From Bacillaceae bacterium SAS-127 (GTDB lineage Bacteria; Bacillota; Bacilli; Bacillales; Domibacillaceae): a stretch of 64,000 nt of DNA. The notes beneath the pieces are model-generated. The model was not told the origin of the DNA. It was given only the letters and a program-made list of their open reading frames with translations, and did no database searches. Location: the NCBI GenBank assembly GCA_002261155.1, contig NKXN01000074.1, positions 1-64,000 on the forward strand. Direction: 5' to 3'. The first letter of the stretch is position 1, and the number at the start of each line of letters is the position of its first letter. The translations under genes and the position numbers were made by a program. Below, one piece after another: positions 55,978 to 63,766 of this stretch.

Positions 55978-56196
55978 CTAACTATCATTTTCGATTTCAG
56001 CCACAACGTCATTTTCTTGAATAAAGTCCCCTTCCGAAACATGAATATGGACGATTTGTCCATTTAACGTTGATTCAATAGGAATCTCCATCTTCATTGA
56101 TTCCAAAATAATCATTGGATCACCCGCTCTAACTTGATCTCCCTCACTCACTTGTATTTTCCACACCGAACCACTCATTGGAGCCATAACTTTCAT
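55978..56196 (-). CDS. Biotin carboxyl carrier protein, stand-alone
   Basis: A 72-residue biotinyl domain with the biotinylation motif ESMKM (Lys35) and mirrored strands starting MKVMAPMSGSVWKI. Much shorter than AccB because it lacks the N-terminal linker. It should accept CO2 from a biotin carboxylase and hand it to the carboxyltransferase at 47379. GGGAGGG precedes the ATG. Confidence 0.93.
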   Translation of the reverse strand: MKVMAPMSGSVWKIQVSEGDQVRAGDPMIILESMKMEIPIESTLNGQIVHIHVSEGDFIQENDVVAEIENDS

Positions 56197-56215
56197 CTCT
56201 ATTCCCTCCCTATTA

Positions 56216-57001
56216 TTATTTTCCCGTCCATACAGGTTTTCGTTTTTCTAAAAATGCTGAAGCTCCTTCTTTTAAATCCTCGCTACAAAAAGAAATGATG
56301 CGAAGCGTTGATAACATATCAAATGATTTACTTAAATCTACTTGTTCTGTTGAATAAAAAGCATCCAACGCTAATCGAACAGCAAGAGGGCTATAGGAAC
56401 TGATCGTTTCAGCGACTCTCCATACTTCTTCTTCTAACTTCTCATGGGGAACAACGCGGTGAACAAGATTGATCCGTTCGGCTTCTTCTGCTGATATCAT
56501 TTGTGCGGTTAACATCATTTCCATCACTTTTCGCTCTCCAACCGCTCTACGCACCCAAGGAAGGATCACGTAAGGAACAAGCCCAAGGCGTAACTCCGTC
56601 AATCCAAGCCGTGCCCGATCGGAAGCAATAGCAATATGACTCATCGCTACCAGTCCCGTACCACCACCTAAGGCAGCTCCATTTACTGCAGCAATAATAG
56701 GTGTCGTTATTTCAGCTCCTAATCGAAAAAGATCGTTACTCTTGATTCCCTCCTCATATAGCTCAGGGACTGATTTATCAAAGTTACGACTAAATTCCTT
56801 TAAGTTTCCCCCTGCAGAAAAAGTCTCCCCATTTCCTGTCAGAATGATCACTCGTACCGTCTCATCATGGTCAGCTGTTTTTACTGCATCCACTAAATCT
56901 GCCACCAGCTGTTCAGTTAATGAATTTCGCATTTGTGGTAAATTTAATGTGATTTTTACGATGAAACCTGTTTGTTCATATAGAATGCTTTCATAAGACA
57001 T
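56216..57001 (-). CDS. Enoyl-CoA hydratase, operon copy 1 (LiuC/AtuE-like)
   Basis: A 261-residue crotonase with NGAALGGGTGLVAMS and LGLTELRLGLVPYVILPWV. The first catalytic Glu (GGCEL in normal hydratases) is replaced by Gly (GGTGL), while the second Glu (LTEL) stays. The LTE-RLGLVPYVI segment recalls methylglutaconyl-CoA hydratase LiuC and isohexenylglutaconyl-CoA hydratase AtuE. First gene behind the sigma-54 promoter. The ATG at 57001 follows GAGGTGAGG. Confidence 0.88.
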   Translation of the reverse strand: MSYESILYEQTGFIVKITLNLPQMRNSLTEQLVADLVDAVKTADHDETVRVIILTGNGETFSAGGNLKEFSRNFDKSVPELYEEGIKSNDLFRLGAEITTPIIAAVNGAALGGGTGLVAMSHIAIASDRARLGLTELRLGLVPYVILPWVRRAVGERKVMEMMLTAQMISAEEAERINLVHRVVPHEKLEEEVWRVAETISSYSPLAVRLALDAFYSTEQVDLSKSFDMLSTLRIISFCSEDLKEGASAFLEKRKPVWTGK

Positions 57002-57040
57002 TGTCCTCACCTCTGGAATAATTTCTTTCACTTATGTAAC

Positions 57041-57057
57041 ATGCAACATTCGTACCA
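57041..57057 (-). promoter_or_regulatory. Sigma-54 (-24/-12) promoter of the catabolic operon
   Basis: Minus strand TGGTACGAATGTTGCAT: GG and GC lie exactly 10 bases apart and only one position of TGGCAC-N5-TTGCW differs. It is 40 bp upstream of the first operon gene and next to a sigma-54 activator gene. Confidence 0.82.
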
Positions 57058-57103
57058 ACTTTTGATTTTTATTATGAGATTTTATCTGAACTATTTGTTA
57101 TGT

Positions 57104-57145
57104 AATTGATCTCGCTATGTTTTAATCAATTGCTAACCAGCAATT
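57104..57145. promoter_or_regulatory. Candidate enhancer site for the sigma-54 activator
   Basis: AATTGCT-AACC-AGCAATT (57128-57145) is a perfect 7-bp dyad about 95 bp upstream of the -12 element. A second dyad AATTGAT/ATCAATT (57104-57110, 57125-57131) overlaps it. Location and form fit an upstream activating sequence. Confidence 0.6.
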
Positions 57146-57263
57146 TTCTTTAAAGATTTTATATTTTAAATATTCTGACTATAAATAAAATGAACAATCG
57201 TTTATAATAATAGACAGTTGTATAAATTTAGAAACATATGATCCATTTAAGGAGGTATGCTCG

Positions 57264-58979
57264 TTGGAAGTAAATAAAATCCTCTCGCCTGATTTTATTA
57301 CCCTCACGCCTACTCACACCGTACAAGATGCACTCACGCTATTTTTGCAAAAACGACAAGATATTGCTTGTGTCTTTGAAAAAGAAAAGTTTCTTGGCAT
57401 TGTAACGAAATATTCTCTCTATCGTTTACTACTCCGTTCATCAACGACAGATATTCCGATAAAAGGAGCGGTTATTCAAAATATCATTAGCTTATATGAC
57501 AATGAAAACCTTTACAGAGCAAAAGATATCTTAGTCAAACATAAAATTGCTAATGCTATCGTCATGGATAAAGACGAAAATATAATCGGCGTCTTGTCGC
57601 GCTCGAATATTTTCCAAGCATTAATTGCAGAAACTCAACATTTAACAAAGCAACTAAGTAGTTTAATGGATAACCTGCAGGAAGTGATCCTTTCAGTTGA
57701 TTTAAATTTACATATGACAGCGACGAATAAAGCCGCCATCGAGTTAATAGGGAAAAATCGAAAACACTGTATCGGAGCACATATAGAAACATGCTTCCCT
57801 TCTCTTGTGAAAAATATCAATCAGGTTGTTTCAACTGGCGAATTAATCGATATGAAGAACCTCGAAATTAATAACATATCCTTTATCGGTTCTTTCATTC
57901 CAATCAAAGCTTGGGAACAAATTACAGGCGTGATGATTGTGTTAGAAGCTGTGACAAAGTATGAGAAAGTGGCTCGTGAATTAGAAACGACGAAACATAA
58001 TGGCGCTTTTTCTGAAATTATTTCAACAAGCTCTCAAATCAATGTATTAAAGAAGAATGCCGAAATATCAGCTAAAGGATTTTCTAACATATTAATCACT
58101 GGAGAAAGCGGTACCGGAAAAGAATTATTCGCTAATGGCATCCATCAAGCTTCTGAAAGAGAAGGAAATTTTATTAAAGTTAATTGCGCGGCCATTCCTC
58201 ACGAACTTATGGAATCTGAATTTTTCGGCTATGAAGAAGGGGCCTTTACAGGGAGCAGAAAAGGAGGAAAACCTGGAAAATTTGAACTTGCAAACAAAGG
58301 CACGTTATTTTTAGATGAGATTGGGGACATGCCCTTATCCCTTCAAGTAAAGTTATTAAGAGTCTTACAAGAAAAAGAGTTCGAAAGAGTCGGCGGGACA
58401 AAAACGATACGTACGGATGTACGTATATTAGCTGCGACGAACAAGGATTTACTAAAGATGGTACATGAGGGGGCATTTAGAGAAGACCTTTATTACCGAA
58501 TCAACGTTATTCATTTACGCATTCCGCCTTTACGTGAACGATTAGAGGATTTACCACTTCTTTGTGATTATTTTATTAATAAATTTAAAAACAAAACCGA
58601 AAAAAACATCCTAGGTGTCTCCACAGGTGCTCTTTTAAAGTTACAAACTCACCATTGGCCTGGAAATATTCGTGAATTAGAAAATGTACTAGAGCGTGCT
58701 TTTCATTTTTGTAACGCAGGCTCTATTCTTCCTGAACATATTGTTTTAGATATACCTACCCAAAAGCGGACAAGTCAAGAAAACGATAAAAAATTTACAC
58801 CCCAAGATTTAAAACACCAAAAACATATGAATGACACAGAAAAGCAACTGATTATTCAAGCATTATCCAACGCAAATGGGAACCGCACCAAAGCAGCTAA
58901 CACACTTGGAATCAGTCGTTCCTCACTCTATCAAAAAATTAAAAAATATCAAATCCAACAATTGAGTCAATTTAATTAG
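57264..58979 (+). CDS. Sigma-54-dependent activator with CBS, PAS and Fis-HTH domains
   Basis: A 571-residue enhancer-binding protein. Two CBS repeats (about 1-125), a PAS domain (about 130-240), the AAA+ domain with Walker A GESGTGKE (280-287), GAFTGS loop (326-331) that contacts sigma-54, Walker B TLFLDE (347-352), and a C-terminal Fis-type HTH ([20 protein letters not shown], about 543-562). CBS plus PAS inputs suggest sensing of an adenosyl or acyl ligand. TTG start behind AGGAGG. Divergent from the acyl-CoA operon, which has a matching -24/-12 promoter, so it is the likely operon activator (SigL-dependent, as BkdR and RocR in B. subtilis). Confidence 0.93.
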   Translation: MEVNKILSPDFITLTPTHTVQDALTLFLQKRQDIACVFEKEKFLGIVTKYSLYRLLLRSSTTDIPIKGAVIQNIISLYDNENLYRAKDILVKHKIANAIVMDKDENIIGVLSRSNIFQALIAETQHLTKQLSSLMDNLQEVILSVDLNLHMTATNKAAIELIGKNRKHCIGAHIETCFPSLVKNINQVVSTGELIDMKNLEINNISFIGSFIPIKAWEQITGVMIVLEAVTKYEKVARELETTKHNGAFSEIISTSSQINVLKKNAEISAKGFSNILITGESGTGKELFANGIHQASEREGNFIKVNCAAIPHELMESEFFGYEEGAFTGSRKGGKPGKFELANKGTLFLDEIGDMPLSLQVKLLRVLQEKEFERVGGTKTIRTDVRILAATNKDLLKMVHEGAFREDLYYRINVIHLRIPPLRERLEDLPLLCDYFINKFKNKTEKNILGVSTGALLKLQTHHWPGNIRELENVLERAFHFCNAGSILPEHIVLDIPTQKRTSQENDKKFTPQDLKHQKHMNDTEKQLIIQALSNANGNRTKAANTLGISRSSLYQKIKKYQIQQLSQFN

Positions 58980-59007
58980 TCAAGTTCTTTTTAAAGAGAT
59001 AATAAAA

Positions 59008-59058
59008 CTCCCGTCGCCTTTCCTTTGCTTTTTCAGTAAGGCGACGGGAGCTTTATTC
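59008..59058. terminator. Bidirectional terminator
   Basis: CTCCCGTCGCCTT (59008-59020) with AAGGCGACGGGAG (59038-59050), 13-bp perfect stem; T-rich on both sides. Ends the regulator gene and the leftward molybdopterin operon. Confidence 0.88.
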
Positions 59059-59069
59059 TGCTGGATGAT

Positions 59070-59303
59070 TCACCCACCACTCACCGGTGGAATAAAAGCA
59101 ATCGTATCTCCTTCTTTGACCACCGTTTCGTCTGTTGCAAAGTTTTCATTCACAGCGGCCATGACTTGATGTAAAGAAGAAACTTGATAACGCTCTTCTA
59201 TCCACTTCTTCACTTGTGAAACGGTCATTTCTGATGCTTCAATCGTTACTTGGCTCTCTCCTACCTCTTCTTGTAAATGAGCAAATAATAGAACAGTAAT
59301 CAT
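59070..59303 (-). CDS. moaD: Molybdopterin synthase small subunit
   Basis: A 77-residue ubiquitin-like sulfur carrier beginning MITVLLFAHLQEEVGES and ending FIPPVSGG; the terminal Gly-Gly is adenylated by MoeB and thiocarboxylated. ATG at 59303 with AAAGGAGGA upstream, overlapping the moaE stop (ATGA). Confidence 0.95.
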   Translation of the reverse strand: MITVLLFAHLQEEVGESQVTIEASEMTVSQVKKWIEERYQVSSLHQVMAAVNENFATDETVVKEGDTIAFIPPVSGG

Positions 59304-59773
59304 TGAAATCCTCCTTCTTTTTCTGGTTTGCCATCTGGATAAGGAACATTTTCTAGCTGATCGCCAACCCATTCCGTTCCATCTTCCCAAAATTCTTTTT
59401 TCCAAATCGGCACAATTTGTTTAATTCTTTCAATCGCATATTCATTCGCTTCATAAGCTGTTTTGCGATGAGGTGATGATACGGCGATCACAACAGCAAT
59501 ATCAGAAATGTCTAATCGTCCTGTGCGATGAGTAATCGCGATCTTTGCATCTGGCCATTTCTCCTTTATTTCTTCGGCAATTTGGGCAAGCATTTTCACG
59601 GCCATTGAAGGATAGGCTTGATATTCTAACTGGAGTGTTTTCTTTCCTTTCGTTAACTCACGAACCGTACCGATAAAAACTGTTGTCGCTCCCGCATTTC
59701 TGCTAGCGACTTTCTTCGTCACTTCCTCTGCCACAATCGGTTGATCTGTAATTTCAAATAACGTTTGTTCCAT
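59300..59773 (-). CDS. moaE: Molybdopterin synthase catalytic subunit
   Basis: A 157-residue MoaE: FIGTVRELTKGKKTLQLEY, AITHRTGRLDISDIAVVIAVSS and KQIVPIWKKEFWEDG with the conserved active-site Lys pair. Transfers two sulfurs from MoaD onto precursor Z. It overlaps mobB by 20 bp and moaD by 4 bp. Confidence 0.95.
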   Translation of the reverse strand: MEQTLFEITDQPIVAEEVTKKVASRNAGATTVFIGTVRELTKGKKTLQLEYQAYPSMAVKMLAQIAEEIKEKWPDAKIAITHRTGRLDISDIAVVIAVSSPHRKTAYEANEYAIERIKQIVPIWKKEFWEDGTEWVGDQLENVPYPDGKPEKEGGFQ

Positions 59774-60296
59774 CTTGTTCCCTCACTATTCTTATTAAAA
59801 AATCGATATATTGCTTGTCGTCTACTATCGGAAAAGCTGGATAGGGTAGATCATCAGGCAATCGGCATGCCTTCCAATAGATTACACATTGAATATTAGA
59901 TAACGAATGAAGCAACGGAAGATCTTCCGCACTACGTAATAAAACGACTTTTGGATAGCTTTCTTGTTTATAGCCTTCCACAAAAATCACATCGATGTCA
60001 AAAGTTTGATACAACGTCAGTAATTGTTGGAGGCTCCATACTTCGCGTTTAACCGTTAAGGATAATACACCAGCTCCTTCTACCCCTGAAACAACCGCAC
60101 CTGCTCGATGATGACGTATACTATCCTTCGATGCTGATTCATTCAGAGGAGCTCCGCCGTGACCGTGATGCTTAATGGAAGCGGCAAGTAGCCCTTCACT
60201 CGCTGCACGATGAATCAATTTTTCCATTAATGTTGTTTTGCCGCTATTTTGAAAGCCGACTACCTGTAGGATGGAACAATCTCGTGCCAAGGCCAC
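59754..60296 (-). CDS. mobB: Molybdopterin-guanine dinucleotide biosynthesis protein B
   Basis: A 180-residue GTP-binding P-loop protein with GFQNSGKTTL near residue 14 and SIKHHGHGG, typical of MobB. Helps MobA in attaching GMP to the cofactor. GTG start with AAGGA 5 bases upstream, 37 bp inside the end of moeA. Confidence 0.92.
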   Translation of the reverse strand: MALARDCSILQVVGFQNSGKTTLMEKLIHRAASEGLLAASIKHHGHGGAPLNESASKDSIRHHRAGAVVSGVEGAGVLSLTVKREVWSLQQLLTLYQTFDIDVIFVEGYKQESYPKVVLLRSAEDLPLLHSLSNIQCVIYWKACRLPDDLPYPAFPIVDDKQYIDFLIRIVREQDGTNVI

Positions 60297-61549
60297 TCAC
60301 TTCCTTGAAGATCTTCTAATAACAGCACATCAACGACCATTCCTTTTTCATACCCTCTTGTTCCCCCTGGAAGCACGATGAAGGCATTGGCCTCTGCCAG
60401 TGAAGAAACCGCACTGGATTTATTAAAGCCAGATGGCGACGCGACTAGTTGACCATCATTAAAGGATAAGTTCGCGCGTACAAATCTTGTAAAAGGATTC
60501 GGCTTTTTGAAGTCTCCTCCTAGAATAGCTTGCTCTCTGCGTAAATGAGGCGAGGAATTCCATGAGAAAGTACGAATAATTGGGCGCACAAATAATTCAA
60601 ATCCGACATAACAAGCAGATGGATTACCAGAAAGTCCGAATAATAATTGGTTATTTAACTGAGCAACTGTCGTGACACTGCCTGGTCGCATCGCAATTTT
60701 ATTAAATAACACTTTTGCCCCTAATTGCTCGTAGATTTCAGGCAAATAATCATAGTCTCCAACCGATACGCCACCAGTCGTAATCAAAAAATCGACTTCT
60801 TCGATTGCTTCTTTGACAGCGGCAACACAAGTATCCAAATCATCGCTGAATTTACCGAAGTAACGCGCTTCTCCACCTGCTCTTTCAATTTGTGAAAGAA
60901 TCATATAAGCATTGCTATTACGGATTTTTCCTGGTTGCAACGGTTCATTGGCATCTAATAGTTCACTTCCTGTAGCTAACACACCGATAACAGGCTTTTT
61001 CACGACTGGCACTTCGTAATAGCCGAATGTCGCAAGCAGTGCCGAAACACCTGGGTTGATGTACGTTCCCTTCTTGACTAAGACGGCTCCTTTTTTCATA
61101 TCTTCCCCTTGAAAGGAAATATTGTCGCCACTTTGATAAGGACGTTTAATTTCCATATAGCTCTTACCATCCTCTTCATAGGCCCGAGTCAACTCAAGCA
61201 TGACGACCGCATTACAACCTTGCGGAATTTGAGCACCTGTCATAATGCGCACCGCTTGTCTCTCTTTCACTTGCTCACTAAAAACAAATCCAGCACCAAT
61301 TTCTCCAACTACTTCAAACGAAATCGGTTGTTCTGCACTCGCTGAAATGCTATCTTCCGCTCGAATCGCAAATCCATCATAAGGTGAGCGATCAAAGGAA
61401 GGTACATCATGATCAGCGATCAAATCTTCTGCTAAAAAACGACCGTATGCCGAGGGTAAAGACACTAATTCTTTTTTTCCTTGCTGAGCAAATTCCATTA
61501 CTCTGCGCACCGCTTCTTCTACGGCGATTGGGGTTCTTTTTTGTAACAT
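60260..61549 (-). CDS. moeA: Molybdopterin molybdenumtransferase
   Basis: A 429-residue MoeA inserting molybdate into adenylated molybdopterin. It shows DVPSFDRSPYDGFAIRAED near the start, RIMTGAQIPQGCNAVV, ATGSELL and TTGGVSVGDYDYLPE. The ATG at 61549 lies 8 bases after GGAG and is preferred over an ATG-like codon three codons upstream at 61558. Confidence 0.95.
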   Translation of the reverse strand: MLQKRTPIAVEEAVRRVMEFAQQGKKELVSLPSAYGRFLAEDLIADHDVPSFDRSPYDGFAIRAEDSISASAEQPISFEVVGEIGAGFVFSEQVKERQAVRIMTGAQIPQGCNAVVMLELTRAYEEDGKSYMEIKRPYQSGDNISFQGEDMKKGAVLVKKGTYINPGVSALLATFGYYEVPVVKKPVIGVLATGSELLDANEPLQPGKIRNSNAYMILSQIERAGGEARYFGKFSDDLDTCVAAVKEAIEEVDFLITTGGVSVGDYDYLPEIYEQLGAKVLFNKIAMRPGSVTTVAQLNNQLLFGLSGNPSACYVGFELFVRPIIRTFSWNSSPHLRREQAILGGDFKKPNPFTRFVRANLSFNDGQLVASPSGFNKSSAVSSLAEANAFIVLPGGTRGYEKGMVVDVLLLEDLQGSEWPWHEIVPSYR

Positions 61550-61563
61550 ATCAACCACTCCTT

Positions 61564-62580
61564 TTATCCTAATAAACGATAATAAAGACTTCTAGCTTGC
61601 TGAATATCATTCGTTCCATGAATCAATACGCGGCCACCTTGGAAAATGACGAGGCGATAATCGTCTAATTGACAAGAAAGCAAATACGGATTTCGTTGAA
61701 TAGCTCCATGATGTCTTAACTGTTTCTCTAAACGATCGAAATCATAGTTCATTTCGTTAGCTGGCCGAATTTGCACCGTATTACGCCCACATAAAACATC
61801 CGTTTTCGTTTGGTTTTCATAAGCTAAATACGGATACATGGGAGCTTTTCCGCAAGATGGGCAATGTTGATTTTTTACTGTATCTAGTTTTACGGCATAA
61901 TGCTGATTTTTCCATAAATCAAATGTTAAATACGTATTTCTGACGGCTTGGATATCTCCAACTAAAATTTTTAAGGCTTCTGCCACTTGATACGCGGCAA
62001 CCATTTGAACAGCTGGACTAATAATACCGACTGTATCACAAGTAGCCCCTGTGTTTGGCACTTTTTGAAGGAGACAGTGAAGACAAGGCGTTTGTCCTGG
62101 AATGATCGTATAGGTTGCTCCATAACTCCCTACACAAGATCCATATACCCATGGAATATCATGCTTTTGCGACAAATCGTTGATTATGAAACGAATATCA
62201 AAGTTATCCGTCCCGTCTATCATGACATCGACGTCTGTCAGCAATGGCTCTAGTGTATCAGCTCGCGCATCCATAACTAGTCCTTGGATGTCGACATCGG
62301 AATTAACGTTCTCTAACCGATTTTTCGCCGCGACCGCTTTTGGTAATTGCCCTTTCGCGTCTTGCTCGCTATAGAGCTGCTGGCGCTGCAAATTACTCCA
62401 TTCCACGTAATCTCGATCAATAATCGTCAACTTGCCAACGCCAGCCCGGGCGATCGCTTCTGCACTGGCACTGCCTAAAGCCCCTGCTCCTACAATTAAC
62501 ACATGCTTCTTTTGAATATGTTCTTGTCCTGAATTTCCGATTGGCTGGAATAACTGCTGTCTTGAATATCTTTCGCTCAT
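61564..62580 (-). CDS. moeB: MoeB/ThiF-type adenylyltransferase
   Basis: A 338-residue E1-like enzyme with nucleotide motif GAGALGSAS (about residues 31-39), catalytic CDTVGIISP and two zinc Cys pairs (CLHC and CPSC). Adenylates the MoaD C-terminus. The C-terminal ~90 residues (after CPSC) form an extra small domain, not rhodanese-like by eye. First gene of the leftward cofactor operon. Confidence 0.92.
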   Translation of the reverse strand: MSERYSRQQLFQPIGNSGQEHIQKKHVLIVGAGALGSASAEAIARAGVGKLTIIDRDYVEWSNLQRQQLYSEQDAKGQLPKAVAAKNRLENVNSDVDIQGLVMDARADTLEPLLTDVDVMIDGTDNFDIRFIINDLSQKHDIPWVYGSCVGSYGATYTIIPGQTPCLHCLLQKVPNTGATCDTVGIISPAVQMVAAYQVAEALKILVGDIQAVRNTYLTFDLWKNQHYAVKLDTVKNQHCPSCGKAPMYPYLAYENQTKTDVLCGRNTVQIRPANEMNYDFDRLEKQLRHHGAIQRNPYLLSCQLDDYRLVIFQGGRVLIHGTNDIQQARSLYYRLLG

Positions 62581-62614
62581 GGAACGACCTTCCTTTCTCT
62601 ATGTAAATTTTCAT

Positions 62615-62663
62615 TTGACGTTTTTGTTTTTGCTATTATAATGGAGTCATTGATTTTATGACT
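62615..62663 (+). promoter_or_regulatory. Promoter of moaB-mobA-moaC with downstream dyad
   Basis: TTGACG (62615-62620), 16-base spacer, TATAAT (62637-62642). A dyad AGTCAT-N7-ATGACT (62645-62663) lies at the start site and may be an operator. Confidence 0.65.
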
Positions 62664-62682
62664 ATGAAAAGGAGGAATATGG

Positions 62683-63177
62683 ATGCATCCAACTCATTCA
62701 AGTACATCGGTCTCCGCAGCGATTTTAACTGTTAGCGACACGAGAACCGTAGAAAATGATCAAAGTGGTCCACAGATTAAAGCATTGCTCGAAGCCGCTA
62801 CATTCCAGGTTGTTCAACATCATATTGTGAAAGATGAACAACTAGCCATTACAGATCAAGTTCAAGCCTGGTGTGAAGATCCAACCATTCATGCGATTAT
62901 CGTTACCGGAGGAACCGGATTTACTCCAAGGGATGTCACCTATGAAGCTCTCACATCTCTATTTGAAAAAGAAATGACAGGCTTTGGAGAATTATTTCGC
63001 TCCTTGAGTTATACCGAAATTGGCCCACGAGCGATGTTCAGTCGTGCGGTTGCTGGCTGTAAAAATCAAACAGCTATTTACGCTTTGCCAGGGTCCACCA
63101 ATGCCGTCAAATTAGGTATGAATCAACTCATTATCCCAACTATCCAACATTTTATTGGGGAGTTAAACAGACAATGA
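62683..63177 (+). CDS. moaB: Molybdopterin adenylyltransferase-type protein MoaB
   Basis: A 164-residue MoaB/Mog-fold protein: ILTVSDTRTVENDQSGP, VTGGTGFTPRDVTYEAL with the MPT-binding GGTG, and ALPGSTNAVKLGMNQLI. Thought to adenylate molybdopterin. RBS AAAAGGAGG; stop overlaps mobA start (ATGA). Confidence 0.95.
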   Translation: MHPTHSSTSVSAAILTVSDTRTVENDQSGPQIKALLEAATFQVVQHHIVKDEQLAITDQVQAWCEDPTIHAIIVTGGTGFTPRDVTYEALTSLFEKEMTGFGELFRSLSYTEIGPRAMFSRAVAGCKNQTAIYALPGSTNAVKLGMNQLIIPTIQHFIGELNRQ

Positions 63178-63740
63178 CGATAGCCGGCGTCGTATTAGCA
63201 GGTGGCAAATCCTCTCGTTATGGTAAACCAAAAATGTTTGAGCTATACGAAGGAAAATGCTTATATGAATATAGTTTAGATGCGTTAAGAGAGCACTCTC
63301 TTCATCCATTGATTATTTCTACAAATCCAGACTTGTTGCCACAATTTCAACAAACCAATGTCAATTTTGTCATTGAAGAAGAACAAAATTATCAAGGACC
63401 ATTATTCGCCTTACATCATATCATGTCGTCCGTGCCAGATAGCGAATGGTTTTTTGTTCTGGCTAGTGACCTGCCTTTTATGACTGCTTCTTTCGTCGAA
63501 ACGATGATTTCACTGACTGAAGATCAATATGATGCGATCGTGCCCACACAGTCGAATCGAATTCAACCGCTTACGGCACTGTATCACCGAAGAAGCCTAG
63601 ACAAAGCACAAATGCTTCTGCACAACAATAAAAAAAGCATGCGAGCATTATTAGACCAATTAACTGTACGTTACGTACCTTTTGCCAACGATCAACAAGA
63701 GTTTATTAACATCAACTCGAAAGAAGATTGGCCTAAATAA
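63174..63740 (+). CDS. mobA: Molybdenum cofactor guanylyltransferase
   Basis: A 188-residue nucleotidyltransferase with the signature VVLAGGKSSRYGKPKM at the start and LASDLPFMTASFVETM near residue 100 (the Asp that binds metal). Attaches GMP to the molybdenum cofactor. Overlaps moaB by 4 bp. Confidence 0.94.
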   Translation: MTIAGVVLAGGKSSRYGKPKMFELYEGKCLYEYSLDALREHSLHPLIISTNPDLLPQFQQTNVNFVIEEEQNYQGPLFALHHIMSSVPDSEWFFVLASDLPFMTASFVETMISLTEDQYDAIVPTQSNRIQPLTALYHRRSLDKAQMLLHNNKKSMRALLDQLTVRYVPFANDQQEFININSKEDWPK

Positions 63741-63766
63741 AATAATACATACTTCAGGAGGATATT

